A DNA stretch of 64,000 nt from Puffinus mauretanicus. Lineage: Eukaryota > Chordata > Aves > Procellariiformes > Procellariidae. Of the stretch, positions 21,011 to 34,115 are shown in pieces (the first letter of the stretch is position 1; the number at the start of each line of letters is the position of its first letter). Where the stretch lies: NCBI GenBank assembly GCA_023333565.1, contig JAJKFH010000374.1, positions 4,216,001 to 4,280,000 on the forward strand, read 5' to 3'. The notes beneath the pieces are model-generated. The model saw only the letters and a list, made by a program, of their open reading frames with translations, did not search any database and was not told the origin of the DNA. The position numbers were made by a program, and so were the translations under genes.

Positions 21011-24000
21011 TCCTTGGTGAAGTTGTCGGGTGGCTCGGGGCGTACAAAAGAAAAGGCGAGGTCTCCTTACCCATGCTCCCGGCTTCCTGCGTGGTGCCTC
21101 GCAGTGGCTTCCCGGGAAACCCAGGGGCAGGAAATAATAGGGAGTGGGAGCACTCCGGCAGCAAGGGAGAAGGGGAAGAGAGTGTCTGAGGGACGTCAAG
21201 GGGGGGAGAGGGGGAGGGGACCCAGCAGCATCCTGTCCCTAAAATGCTTAGTAGTGCTCAGCAGCTGGACCAGCACTGCCTCTTGCCCAGCTCTCCTGAG
21301 TCTGCCCACCCTGAGAGGAGTTGGCCCAGGCCTGGCTGATGTGGGGCCTCATCTCCACTTTCCCCTCTCCTCTGTCCTGTGTCCCTTGGCTTCTGCCTTC
21401 AGCTATATCAGCCAGGAGAGGCAGGCAGGCCAAGACCTAGCCCTTTTCCCTGCAGGGCTGCAGGTCAGGCTCAGGTCTGGCCAAGGTGTGAATCCTGCAG
21501 CAGCTCTGCTCTGCCACCTTTTAGGCAAAGGTAGTCATATTCTGGAATGGCGACTAAAGTCTCTGCTATTGTACCCAGCTCTGTCCTTCTCCCTCCCAGC
21601 TTGTTTTCCTTTAGCTATTCCTGTTGGAAACCCTTTGGGGCAAGGACTGGCTGATCCCTCATATCCCTCACTTTAGCACAATAGGGATTCTCTCACATGG
21701 TCCTTGAGTATTGCTGCAAATAACAGGGCTCCTGCTGCTAATGATTAATAACCCATAACCGAGTTTCATATAAGTGGTGCTTAACAGATGGTCTTGATGT
21801 CTGGCATGGCACTGGTTCCCTTCCCGCGTGGAGCCTGAATGTGTTTCTCTTGCTTTTTGGGGTGAATGTGAACTTTGGGGTAGAAGTGGGAGATTGATAG
21901 GCTGACAGGATGCTGCCACTTGTGTCTGCAGAACTGGCTGCGCACCTCCAGCTCGACCCATTTTGCTCAGCGCCATTTCGATCCCAAGTCCTCCCCTCAG
22001 CAGCATGGTGCTGTTCTGCAGCGCCCTGGGCTCCCCCCTCCCACACTGCCAGAGCACCGGCAATCTGCCCTGCAGTGCTCCCAGCCACCCTCTTCCCATG
22101 CCCTCCAGCAGCTCTGCCAAAGCACCTCCTGCTATCGCAGCCCTGCTCTGTTGGTGCTCAGTTGTGACCCGCAACATCTGCCTCGTGGCTTTGTGCCTGA
22201 GCCCGTTCCCTCTCCAATGTGCCTCGACTCAGACCTGCAATACTGAGCTCCTTCTACAACTCTGCCAGTGTACCTATAGCCTTAATTGGAGGTCCATCCC
22301 TCTGTTTGAACACTTCAGACTGCTCTGCTGGTCATCCAAGCGCTTATCTGTGACACTCCAGGTTTCAATATCCCTGTAACCCTGACACAGCCCTGCCAGC
22401 ACATCCTCCTAGCGCCTACTGCAGCCATGTCATGCGGCATTTCAACCAACTGTCCCAGGGCTCTCCCCTCCCTTCCCCTCTCCTTCCAAACGGTCCTCTC
22501 CCTCATTTCTGACACCAATTCTTCTTCTTCTGGTCCTGCACAGACATGCTTCTGTAGCTGAGTGCTCCTATGATGGAAGAGGATAGCAGTCTGGCTCATA
22601 GGTCACTGGTGAGGAAAGGAAAGAAGGATGTCGCAAAACATGATAGTGGTTAACCTTGATGTAAAAGGCAGGCAGTAGTGTGTGGGAGAGTCCGCAGTCT
22701 GTTTCCTGGTCAAGAAATGATAGTTCTTTTCTCCTTGATGACTTTTCCATCTGCCCTGAAAGCCCAGCAAAGCCTCATTTAAGAGCCCTGAGCAAAAGCT
22801 GTTATCAAGTTCAGTGAGAGACAGGCATTTTTTCTGTGTCCTCATTGCAGTAAGGAATCAAGGGAAATGGAGGGCTTGGGGAGCTCAGGCTGGTATATAA
22901 GCCAGCCTGAGATTTTTTTTTCCTTTCCTAATCATGGCATGTAGCAAAGCTGGCATGGAAACCCCCTTTGGCCATGAGTAAGGGAGGGGGGGAGAGAGAG
23001 AGGAAAAAGAGACCATAAAGACAGCTGGTCTTGTAAACACACGCATGGTTTATTTTTGTGTTTTCTTTCACTGTTGCACAACAGAGGCCCTTAGAATTTG
23101 GATCCGTGACAGTGTTGAGGAGTCAGATCCCAGGGAGGCCGTGCACTCCCTGTGTTTCTTGGGATTATTTTTTTTTCCGCTAGAGAGAAATAAAAAATTC
23201 ATTCTGATTCCTGCCCTACTTGGTGGCTACATTCATACTGGTTTCGGAAGGAATCAGGTCAGGATCCTGGCCACCCTGCTGTGTTGCCTCCCAGTCCCGC
23301 AGTGCTGACCACTGGGGCTCAGTCTTGTATTTAACTGTATTTTCCTTTTTTCTTCTACATCCCAGTGGATTTCAATCTGTTTGAAGAAGCAGATTAGTAT
23401 CTAGTACAGTGGAAAAGTAAATGTCTCGCAAGCAGTGAACACTTGTTTGGAGTCTGTGTTTAGTGCTCCTTTAAAATCAGTGGAAAACCTTCTTGTGGCT
23501 TACCTTGAACAGGACCGGGCCCAGATCTGGAAGTCGTTACTGTGCTGGTGTTACAAGAGTTAATTCTGAAATCACCGAGCCCGTGCTTTCCGGTAGTTGA
23601 GCTGCAACCTGCAAATGTAAAACTTGGCACAGCGCATCTTCTCAAGGAGAAAGTCTTTGTAACAGGTTTACCTCCCTGTCAGCAGGGGAGCGAGCCTGGC
23701 CAGGCAGGGGACTTCAGCAAGTCAGAAGAAACCTTTTTTCCCATGTGGGGACCTTCCTAGACTGGCAGAATCTTTCTCCCCGAACAATAGGAAGAGAAAG
23801 CCACGATTCCTCTTTGTTTCACTAAGGGCTTGTGGGACAGAGGGAGGAAGAAAATCCAACCGCGCAACAAAGTTGGGGCTGTGTTTATTGAAAGTCCACA
23901 TGTGCTGAATCCTCCTGCCTCCCCTTAGCTATTTAGCGCCCTGCTGGGTCAGCTGCTTTACCAGAGACTGCAGTAGTGGCTACACAGCCCCTCTTTCCAT

Positions 24001-24095
24001 GTCCTCATCGCCTCAGCTGATGAATAATGCATGCCTCTGGTTGACAGATAAAATGAAGAGATTTGTGCATGTTGTATCTCAGTGATGAATTAATT
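21011..24095. other. Beta intron, 5' portion without gene
   Basis: GC falls gradually from the CpG island. 21.9-22.5 kb is rich in short CCTGC/CTCC-type text and gives chance open frames on both strands. No repeat family was identified there. Confidence 0.55.
22884..22911. repeat. Inverted repeat, 10-bp arms, with TATATAAG loop and T-run
   Basis: CTCAGGCTGG (22884-22893) and CCAGCCTGAG (22902-22911) pair perfectly around TATATAAG. A 9-base T-run follows at 22913-22921. It looks like a TATA element inside a hairpin, or by shape like a bacterial terminator, but a function of either kind in this intron is unsupported. Confidence 0.9.
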
Positions 24096-24121
24096 AATTG
24101 GTTTCTTCTTTTCTCCTCCAG

Positions 24122-24357
24122 CTGTTTTTTCTCTGGCCCTCCTTAATGGATGGGGAGCAGAGGTGCACAGAGGTGACGTGATGCCTTGTGCAGATTGCCC
24201 CAGCTTTCAGAGCACTGCTGTGCAGGGGCAGCTATGGAAGCAATGGTGGGCATGGGGCGTTTCTCTTTTGGTTTTCACTTTGTGGGGACTAGGCTTGCTC
24301 AGGCTGTTGCACAAGTCACAGCAAAAAGTGAAGGCTTGTCATGAGGACTGGCAGTGA
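24122..24357 (+). other. Candidate unannotated alternative exon (speculative)
   Basis: A good acceptor (pyrimidine tract at about 24098-24119, then CCAG ending 24121) is followed by sequence open in the frame that the phase-1 NRXN3-beta donor would enter. The split codon would be GCT (Ala), then 77 codons to TGA at 24355-24357. The encoded tail has a hydrophobic stretch (WGVSLLVFTLWGLGLL) followed by basic residues, resembling one membrane segment. Against it: no AATAAA was noticed nearby, the peptide matches nothing I recognise, and a frame this long can occur by chance. Confidence 0.2.
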
Positions 24358-26474
24358 GCAGTCACCAGATCTTGTAGGTGTAACTCTCAGGCCTCAGTCA
24401 ATTCTTAGAAGTTCTGTCATTTATATGAAGCGTTTCCATCTCTTACCTCTTTTTTAAAATTAGCAAATGAAAACGAATGCTTGGACAAATCAAGAGAGTG
24501 TTTCCATAAAATATGCAGGTATTCTGCAAACCAGTGTCAAAGCTTGCCACACACAGCTATGACAGTGTACCCTCTTTATAATACATACGTCCTACTCCTT
24601 GCTGCTCCTCCAGTGTGACCTATTCCTCGTCTCAGGTGTCTTTGTTACTGCAATCCTGCCTTTTCTATAAAATACAAAACTAATTCCCGGTCCTTGGCAC
24701 TGCCCTTTCCCCAGTACTGAGCGGGACCTTCCCTGTTCCTCCATCATCAGGAGATTACTTTGAGCAAGGGTTGGTAGCTTTAACAAAAGGGAAAAAATCT
24801 TTCTATACAGAACAGTCAGTGATCCAGTAAAATTAACTTCATTCAGAGCTGAAATTAGTGTTGCAGTTAAGGTCTGCAAAGACGAAAAGCTAGAAGTCTG
24901 TCTACTTTCTGTGGCTCACCTCTAGTCTCCTATCAACAAAGGCTAGTGATTCTGTATGCCTGAATGTTTACATTCTCTTCCTCAGAGACATTAACAATGA
25001 CTAATATTTTTAAAGAAAGATGAAGTCTGCTTAAATTGTCTCAAGCTGGCTATCCAGAAATCTACTAGTCCCTTGTAGTCTTGTTTAAGTGATCGCAGCT
25101 GAGCTTTGCCCCCCTGAGCTGAGTCTCTGTAGCCCTTCTGAGAAAGCACAGCGTTCGGTAGTTGAACACAGGAAAATTCTGGTATGCGCAAAGGCTGTTT
25201 CCTCAAAACGAGGTTACTATTTGACTTACTCTTTGCATGCTTTTATATGAAACAGTTTCTGATCAGGTGCTTTGACTTCTTATTCTGTGCACAGTATTAA
25301 CTGTTCCCAACTTGGAATAGCTTGCGTTGATCTGCAAAATTGAAGCTTAAGTTTGTTCAGCTGGTACTTGATCCTGGGAGATCCCAGTGATCATATCAGA
25401 TCTGGAACATGAGAAACCTGATGTTATTGTTGAACCCTGTCATTCTGATTTAATGTATGTCTCTATGCTCTTTGAAACGTTGCTCAGACCCGTGCTGCTG
25501 AAGGTACAGTCTCTTAAGTCATGTATTTAAAAAAAAAACTCTTCTGGTAGCTACTTTGTGCTTGCTCAGTATCTCATAGCACATTTTGCAACAGTGGGAA
25601 TGCTAGTCCTGAGTCAGAATTAGATCAGGGCTTTCTTCCTCCTTACATTTCCTTTACAATTTAGACTGGATAGAGGTTTCTTCTCTTTATATTTCTGCTT
25701 TTGGGTAATATAGCCCTGACTTGTCAAGCAACTGCCACATTCTACTGCAGAGGTGACTGCATTTCAAAGACAGATGAAGGATCCTGCTGTATGCTTTGTA
25801 TAGGTATTGAAGTTGTAAAGAATATTGGGTTATGCGACACAAGCTACGCAGTCAGAATGCTGCAGAATGAGAATGGTACTTTTTATAATATTTCTCCATT
25901 TAAAAAATGGAAGAAATTTTTCTTAAAGATGCCGGCCAATTTTCCTTGTTGTGTTTTTTTTTCTTTCTCTTCTTTTGCCATGGCATGAAAATACATGCTT
26001 GAACAATGTTACGATAGTCACTGGGTTATTACATACTGTGCTATTGGAAGCTCCAAATTCCTTACACAGGTCTCACTAGAGGCAGGAAGAAGTACCTAGG
26101 TCATCTAAGGTGGGAATACTGACAAGAACAGGATAGTCTCCAGCCGGCGGTGGGGAAGTTCCATGGTTTGCTGTACAGAAGGTAACTGAAGAAAGAGCTG
26201 GAGCTTCTAAGTGCAAGGAACAGAAGTTTTGTCTGGGAAGTACACAGGATGATCATTCTTCTATTTTCTCCATTTCTATGTGCTGTGCCTTAAGAAGACC
26301 GTCTCTCTGTGTAGTTGCCCAGGATGACAGTCCTGTGCTGGTTGGCAGACATTTTTTGGTTTTGCATTTCTGTTCTGGTGGGCTTTGATAACTATGAAAG
26401 GTCACTTGCACTAGAGAGAAAAAGGTGGTTTTCATGTCTTCTGTGTAACCTCTGCACACAAGACATCATGCTGT

Positions 26475-26600
26475 TGACCAGTGGCTCCAATTTGTTGGAT
26501 GACCTTGGTGAAACATTACCTTTCTTTCTGACTTGTTTTCTTCTCCTGTGAAATGAAGAGAAAACTATTCATCTCCTAGGTGAGCAGTCCTGGTGTACCT
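26475..26600 (+). mobile_element. MIR/CORE-SINE remnant
   Basis: GTGGCTCCAATTTGTTGGAT, GACCTTGGTGAAACATTACC and TTCTCCTGTGAAATGAAGAG follow the MIR consensus from the core through the CTCATCTGTAAAATG region. Confidence 0.6.
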
Positions 26601-26952
26601 GTGTGCTTTGAGATCCCTGGCAGGGAGCCACAGAAGTGTATGAAATCCCAATAGTCCTCTTGAGCTTTAGGTGTTGGAGCAACTTAAAAGAGCAGCCTGC
26701 TTCAATCTCTCCTTGAAGGACAAGCAAGACACCTTCAAATTCTGGACAGAGATCCTGGTAACATTTTCCCTCATGGCTTTAAAGCCTGGACAGGCTCTAG
26801 TGTTAAATGCCAGCATTAGTGTTTCCGAAGGAGCAGGAGAGCATTTCGGCTGGAGTGCTGGCTGTGCCAAATTCCAAGCAGCTGCTGGAGCCAGGGGCCT
26901 GCAATTCACCACGGCTCCCTCGCCACTCTCACAAATTACTTCTCTTGCGCTC

Positions 26953-26970
26953 TGTGTGTGTGTGTGTTGT
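26953..26970 (+). repeat. (TG)n microsatellite
   Basis: A short TG dinucleotide run, probably variable in length. Confidence 0.8.
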
Positions 26971-29869
26971 TTTTGCACATTAAAACATAACTACTTATAC
27001 CCCTGAGTGACTTTCCCCCAAACTATGAATTTAAAGTACTTCCGACACTGTCTTTTAGAATTTGAATATAATTATATGCTTTGGGTGTAAATTGTGGTTT
27101 TTGCTACATAAGAAACTAATGGAAATGATCTGCCTGTTCCTGTAGTTTACAGGAGGATGTATATTGAGGCTGCTTTTCTGTATGGTGTATTAAAATGAAA
27201 ATGAAGTTGGTGTGAGCTACAGTGGTTGCTAAGTGTGAATAGCAGGCTGATCAAGGACATTACTAAATTGATCCAGTGCTAAGGTTTACTTTATCATCTC
27301 ATAGTTTTGCACCTTTCATCTCTTTGCATTCTTGATGATGGAGAACAGGAGAGTGGAAAGAATTTCACAGTCTATAGAGGGCCTTGTATCTGCAGAAGCT
27401 CAAGGGACAGGGTGAATGAGTCAGAAAGACATAAGATGTTGCTAAAAAAAGACCCTTCACTTATTCTGTGAATACCACATGGTAAAGAATCAGGGAAGAA
27501 TTTGTTTTCTAGGGGGCTCAGGAAAAGAGTAGCATCAGGCTGACTTGCCTGTTTAGTCAACAGGCCAGGCTCCATTTAATAACTGCAGAGTAAATCCATC
27601 TCCATGCTATCCTTGGAACATGGTTTTGAATTTAGAACAAATTCAGCATATCTACATTAAGCAGATCAAATTACTGGAAGGGGAGAGGAGGTGAAGTTTG
27701 GTTTTTTCCAAGAGTTTAATCTTTAACATCAAGCTGGATGACATCAACTGATTGTCTGGACGTGTTTGGTGAACCCTTGGTTCCTTGCTCATCTGCTGCG
27801 CTGCCCAGTGAGAGTTCTCATGACTCCCTGTTGTGGCTGGATCCTGAACTTACAGCAGCCTGCTGCTCCTGCTCCAGCTGGTTTGCTTAATGACCCCAGG
27901 CCGTGGAGGCACTACAGGGATGATGTCTGGAAATGTTTCTATCTAGCTGGTTCTGCAGGTTTGCTGTTTCAGCTACCAGATGTTTCAGTGCACAAATGTC
28001 CTCCACTGCTGGTGAAGGCTTCAAACCATAGCATGAGGGCAAAGCCGCAGAGTATGGAAATTTCCCAAATAGTTTTGGGAACGCAGTTACGCGGTGGTTA
28101 AGGGAGAGAACACAGAGTAGACGGCTGTGTATCAAGCACACTGGTTATTAACGGTGTTTCTCCCTATCTCACCTACAGAGCATACATAAACATGTCTTTA
28201 GAGAAGCCAAGTCTACCAATGTTTTATCAAAATTAAAAACTTTCAGTACTGCTTATTTTGTCAAGCAGGAAAACTGGCTTCTTAAGCATGTACGTGTGCT
28301 AGCAAATGTTGCAAGATGGTTTGAGATCTGCCTGCCTTCTGCAGGGCAAGTGAACGTGTTTGACTAAAACAAGAATTGACCTGAAATTGTTGAAGACCCA
28401 GTGTTTTCAAAGAAAAGAATAAAAAAAAAAGGCCTGATTAATTTTGATTCAGTTATTATGCTGCCTGGACTATACATGCCAAGGTCTCCACTTGACTCTC
28501 TACTCTGGAAAGATTCTCACTGTGTGGTTGAACACTTAGGAATCCCTGTGTTTATTGGATTAAAACCTCTGAGTTTCTTGTACTTCATCTTTTGTAACTT
28601 CCCTGAGTTATGGTGGTCATCTGGGACAGTTTCACTCCAAAGACTATTGGAGCTTGTAGTTATATAGACACGTTTTCTGACCTACAAGCACTGTGTGTCG
28701 TTTAGTATCTGATTGAGGTGAAAGTGGAAACAGTAGGTAAAAACCTGACATTTTCCTTTTTCCTTTGTTTGTTGTTCTTGATTTACTTGTCTCATGGTAA
28801 CCCACCTTAGCTTTTCTAACATTCTGATTATGCTACTGATAATTATGATGTCCTGGGCTTTCACAGAAGAGTTTGTCATTCATTGATGTCCACTGAGTGC
28901 AGTGTTTAGGAATGCTGGTGGCCTGGACAGGACCTAGAGAAATCTTAAGTTTATGTGGCCTACACCTAGTCATCTGCTTCTGTAACCTTTGTGTAGGATT
29001 GCAGGGAGCAGGACCCCCTGCTCCCCCAATATCATCTTTTCTTTTGCCGTAGCTATTCCAAGTTTCCCTGATCTTGTCCTGCATATTTCCGTCCAGCATG
29101 TTTCCGTCAGTGTAGGTTTGCAAGATACTGATGTCTTTCAATGCCTTTTCACTTTTTATTATCTCGCCACGGAGTCTGCACTCCTTCCTGTGCCCTCATG
29201 CATTCAGAGCCAGTTCATTAGAGGCAAGGAAAAGGCAAAGAAATTAATTTTCCCTGAGAAATGTATTCAGCACCTTATACAGGCTTGAAGAAGAGAAACA
29301 GAGCAGAGAATTCCTACTATCTTCTTTTCAAACTTTTTTTTCCTATGAAGGATCTGCAGAAAAAATGTCTGTGCCCTGCAAGCATCCCTTTACCTGGAGA
29401 CTTGCTTTGCTGGCAGTAGGCACTATGAGCACACCAGGCTTGCAGTAGCCTGGAACAGAGTAAGGTGATGGGGGTGCCTGTCCTCCAGAATTGATGTGTA
29501 TTGGCTTAGGAAAAAAGGAATATATCTTGTAACCGAAGATCAGGATGGCAAATTCTGCTCAGATGAATGCCAGTAGTGTATCTAAGCTTATTTTGTTTCA
29601 GGTAATTGTTATTTCAGACAGGTTGGTTTCTACGTAACAAGCCATAGACTCAGGCTACTTTTCCTGGCCCAGTCATTTCGGAAAATATACAGTGGCAAAA
29701 TGAGCAGCCTTCCCTACTGGACTAATTAATACTTGATAGCTGATTTACAGAAATGGTGAAAACCTGAGCCTTTTGTGCATTCCTTGGTGAGAACTTTTGC
29801 CGCTGATGTCAATGAAGTCATATCCCACTTGGCAATGGGCAATGCTGAACAGATTTTTCCTCAGCAGCA

Positions 29870-30045
29870 GCTCTGAGCAGAACTGGGGACACGAACCCCC
29901 AAACTTTTTCCCTAGCTCTGCCACTGGCTTACCTTGACATACTGGATGGTGAATTTTAGGGGTGCATCAGACATTGCCAGGTGTTTCAGTTTCCCTATGC
30001 TGTAGTGCAGAAATGTGATGAGTATTTAAAATCTCTTTAGATCCT
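29870..30045 (+). mobile_element. MIR/CORE-SINE remnant
   Basis: GACACGAACCCCC, TAGCTCTGCCACTGGCTTAC, GTTTCAGTTTCCCTATGCTG and TTTAAAATCTCTTTAGATCC appear in MIR order. Confidence 0.65.
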
Positions 30046-31959
30046 GACATAACCCATCTGAAAGGAAAAGTACTATATTGTTATTGTTCTTTCCTAACGT
30101 ACTGGAAAGATATTTTCAAACTTCAACCAGAATATTCGGTCCTTTGAATTTAAGGATCGTCACAGCGTTATGGCTCCTAGTACTGTCTTTGGATGAAGTC
30201 CTGGGAATTCATCCCTGTAATGCCCTGAGAAGGATTGGTGCCTTTTTATGCAGCCAGTTCTGCAAAGAAATATTGATCCTCATCCCAAGAATACAGTGTC
30301 AGAAAAATGGGGAATGCCTGGGCTGTGTGGTTAAATGCAGTGTTTTGTTTCAGTCATTTCTTTCTGAGAGTGAGTGATTCTCTGCTGCTGGTGACGGTTT
30401 CATTTACTGCTTCAAGGAGCATTATGGACATGCATTTCTCTTCGCTGGTTCCAGAAATCTGGGGGGATTTTTTACACCAGTGACCCAAAGAGCTGACCAT
30501 ATCACCCTAGCCTCTACTTTCAGCATCCCTGTTCACTGTCTTCTGCTTCTGTCACAAGTTAGATCCTGTCTGCAACTGTTCAATCCATTCATTTTACCAA
30601 AAATTGTGAACAAAATTATCAAGGTGGTTTCAGCTAGTGAGGGAGAGAAGAGGGTAGGGAAAGAAGAGGAGGAAGATGGAAATTAAGCTCAAGTGTAAAT
30701 CAGTCAAGGGTACAATTCCCATTCTTTCTTTCTCTTTGATCAGAGGTAAAGGAGGCAAGGATTATCAGAAGAACCATTAAAGAACCAAGTATTTTTCAAC
30801 AAAAGACACGGACAATTTGAAGCTGGGGGAAAAAATACACTAAAGAAACAGGAGAGGAAGGAGCAGTACCAGAGCTCAGCAGCAGGGCTGCCCTGTTGCC
30901 TCCTCTTGATCTGAGCTGAGGAGGTTCAGGATGCTCTGCAGAAGGCTGTAGAGTCTGCAACTTGCCCACCAGAGCCCCATGCTGCTGATGTTCAATTTAC
31001 ACTGGTCTTTTAGCCACGTGCTTTTTTGACCTTGGACCTAGGCTTCAAAGTATTCCATATGCTTTTACAAATCCAGTTACTGTGATGATTGAAACATCTA
31101 TTTAGCTGCTTATTTTTTTTTACCATTGCCTGTGTTCTTGGAAGTCTTATTGCCAATATCTAGAACAGGACATTAATATATTTAGCTTATTACCTACCAG
31201 TCTAAAGAGTCAAGGCAATTTTTTTAAAAATTATTTTCTAGGGAGGGAGAAAGGGTGGATTCTGCTGCTGCTCAGCATGGGAAGAGCTATGCAAGACTTT
31301 ATTTGTACTGCTGAGAAGGTCACTGGGACAGGCCCGGGAAAAGGCTGGGCTGTACTGCAGTCTGCAGCGGTGCCGCGGGGTGCGTGCGTGCCCCGCCTGT
31401 GCTCCCCTCTTACACAATAGGAGACAAAGAGGAGGGGTTTGTTCAAATGGAGGGTCTGAATAGTGGGCATTTTTGTCGGGGCACCCCTGCGTGTGTATGT
31501 AGGGATATGTGTAGTATTTCTCCTCAGGGAAGCTTGCTTCTCTTCAGAAGCAGGATCTGGTTTTTACATTTCTGCTGAGGTTTAGGATTACGCGTAATTC
31601 ATGTCCGTAGGGAAGCTGAGTTCAGATTCACGAAAGGGCTAGGGGCTGTGTGCAGAGACTATTTCCCTCTGAATACTGAGTAAAGACAAAGCAGTCGTAT
31701 CTGCAGGAGCAATTTGTTTCTTCTTTTATCCCATTTCACAGCCTGAGAGACCATCCTACAGCAACCCTTTTCTATAACCTTCCTGGGTTCCTGGATTCAA
31801 GCGCACCTTCTAGGCAGATTCAGTCCCTGGCCTTCATGGAGCTGAACTCGACGGTGTTTACAGAAGTCCTAGTTAGTCAAGAAGTTTAAAATATGGCAAC
31901 GGAGTCCCTGATGAGATATGAATGTAATGTCATCATTTTATGGTGCAGTGCTAATAGTT

Positions 31960-32035
31960 TCTAATTATTTATCAAATAAATTATTTATAAATAAAATAAT
32001 TATAAAATTAAATCATTATTATTACTTATATTATC
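31960..32035. repeat. AT-rich low-complexity stretch
   Basis: Almost pure A/T with ATTTAT, ATAAAT and ATTATT motifs. AATAAA hexamers occur on the + strand but no transcript context supports a poly(A) site. Confidence 0.8.
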
Positions 32036-32894
32036 CTCAAACTAAAAACCAAAAATGCAGTGGATGGCTTTTGTAAAAGATGAGATTTCTGTTATCTTTG
32101 CTGTTTACACCATCCTTGCTCTGCAAGTCTTGAAATTAATCACAGAAAAACAGCGCAGTCATTCTAAAAGAATTTGTAGGAAGGTTTTAGGATCCTGCCA
32201 TGCAAACCTAGGCTCTATAAATTCACGGACAAGACTGTACTATTAGAAAATCATTTTGAGTCTTATAATCTACAGTCTTGTAGGCTACAGTATTACAGTA
32301 GCAAAGATTCAGGAACTAAAAAAGATTTTTGGTTCAAATTACAGCTGAGTCATGGATTCTGTTGGTAATCTCTGAGGACAAGGCTTGGAAAATGTATGAG
32401 TGAAATGTAGAAATTCACTGATAAAGAAATCCTGCATTAGAGTTGAGGTAAGCAAGGGACTAAACTGTCCCGAATGCTGAGCTGCAGATAAACTCACAGT
32501 ACAATCAACGATATGTCAGCACCAATTTTGGTTAGATGTTGATACACAATTAGAAGAGACATATCCAACCTGAAGGAAGAAATTAATCACAGAAGATGAT
32601 AAGAATTTCCATACACATTCGTCCATCTGGTCTGGTATTCTGTCTCTGGCCATGGCCACTGCCAGATGCTACAGATGGATGCAAATAACCTCTTTGATAT
32701 GTTTAATTGTATATCCCAAGGGAGGGTTGTGGTTTTTTTCCTTGACCTCGCAAATGGTGATCACCTTATGCTGTAAAGAACTGAGAAGGAGATTCGTTGC
32801 AGCTTTATCCTAGTTATAATAATTTCACATGCCATTCTTTATTAATAAGCCTGTTTCTTATGCTAACTTTTTGCTTAGCTATTTTCACATTGCT

Positions 32895-33010
32895 ATCTCA
32901 AAGCATTTTATGTAGCTTCTTAGACTGTCACAGCACTGATAGAAGGCAAGAAACCAGTTTTTGTATTTCTCGTTCTGAGAAAATGGGACACGGAGAGGGA
33001 AAGCAGTTTG
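32895..33010 (-). mobile_element. MIR/CORE-SINE remnant, antisense
   Basis: TCTCAAAGCATTTTATGTAG, then GAGAAAATGGGACACGGAGA and GGGAAAGCAGTTTGCTGAGT, match the reverse complement of the MIR 3' half (CTCAAAGCGCTTTACA...GGGGAAACTGAGGCACAGAG). Confidence 0.6.
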
Positions 33011-33371
33011 CTGAGTCAGAAACTGTCGCCACATTTAAACAGCCCTAGTTCTGATGAAGTCCCGGGCTTTACTGCTGTCACTTCACTCCAGGCCATCAGG
33101 GTGCCTAATTAATAGGCTTTGGTGGTTAATAGAGTTTAGGCTATCTGAATGCAGCTGTGCACAAAGTCAAACCTGACAGTACAACCTGGCACTGGTGTTG
33201 CAGACGTCCACTGCACCTTTCACATTGCTTTTACTTGGTGGCATGGGTATGTTTCTGTCTAGGATTTCCTCACAGAAATATGTGCGCAGGGGAAGGAAGC
33301 ACATGCATAGGTAGTCTGACACTACCAAGAAGCATTGACCGTCATGATTAATCTATTCATGTATCTCAAGT

Positions 33372-33407
33372 CTAATGTCTCTCAAATACTAATGTCTCTC
33401 AAATACT
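33372..33407 (+). repeat. 17-bp tandem duplication
   Basis: CTAATGTCTCTCAAATA occurs twice with period 17 (33372 and 33389), and the next two bases start a third copy. Confidence 0.9.
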
Positions 33408-33984
33408 GTTTGTGGGCAGATTGTTGGTATGGTGCATGTGTATCAGGTCTTCCTGGAATATTTGGCTCACTGCACATGCATTATGGCATTGACCCGTGCA
33501 TAAGCACTGGAAAACTGGATGTCCAGAAATGCCAGACACATGTACGCAACCCTCCAGCTTCCTCAGACGGAATTTCCAGGTAGAAGAATAAGACATATTT
33601 GGGGAAATATGTGCATATGGAAGCCGTACCTCTTTCTCTTCCTAATAGTAACCCGCATCAGGGACTTCTGAGGACTGGAAATATGGTGTGTGTGCGAAAG
33701 AGAGAGACTACGCATTGCTTTGCAGAAAAGCTGGATTTGTGTGCGTTTGTGTGTAGTAAAAGCAATCTCAGCCATGCTAAATGCTGCCAGAAATGTTTTC
33801 TCTTCTGCCTCCAAACTGCATAGACATTAAGCCTATTGTGTCCACTTTCAAAAAGCAGTTGCCATGTATCACAGTGTTTCAGTTACAGTCTATGGTGCAT
33901 AGGAGTAAGTCCTTTCTATTCAGTATTTTCATCTAAACTAATGTAAGCTTCCCAAAGAGCAGATTTCAGATAAGAATATCCCAC

Positions 33985-34115
33985 AGGGAAAGAGGCAGAG
34001 TGGTCTAAGCAAGGAATATGGAAGCAACAACTTCTGGATATGGGTCCTGTTTTGACCCTGCCTTCTGCTGTAGCTCTAGACAAATCAGAGCTTCACCTCT
34101 GCATGCTCTAAACTC
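33985..34115 (+). mobile_element. MIR/CORE-SINE remnant, head and core
   Basis: AGAGGCAGAGTGGTCTAAGC, TGGGTCCTGTTTTGACCCTG and CAGAGCTTCACCTCTGCATG follow the MIR head and core (GGCAGCGTGGTCTAGTGG..., TGGGTTCTATTCCCAGCTCTG..., TCACTTCACCTCTCTGTGCC). Confidence 0.65.

Larger units (their letters stand above)
24358..29869. other. Beta intron, unassigned
   Basis: Apart from the MIR remnant at 26475 and a TG run at 26953, nothing recognisable. Short frames have no similarity I can name. Confidence 0.6.

Noticed and set aside
20568..21199. Antisense open frames (138-198 codons) opposite the start of the beta intron
   Set aside because: Composition follows CpG-rich sequence, with no splice context or recognisable protein similarity.
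21668..22379. Cluster of 85-169-codon frames on both strands
   Set aside because: The region is GC/CT-rich with few stops, and the frames shadow one another. No domain is visible.
22884..22921. Rho-independent terminator reading of the hairpin plus T-run
   Set aside because: The window is vertebrate nuclear DNA, where such terminators do not operate; kept only as a structural oddity.
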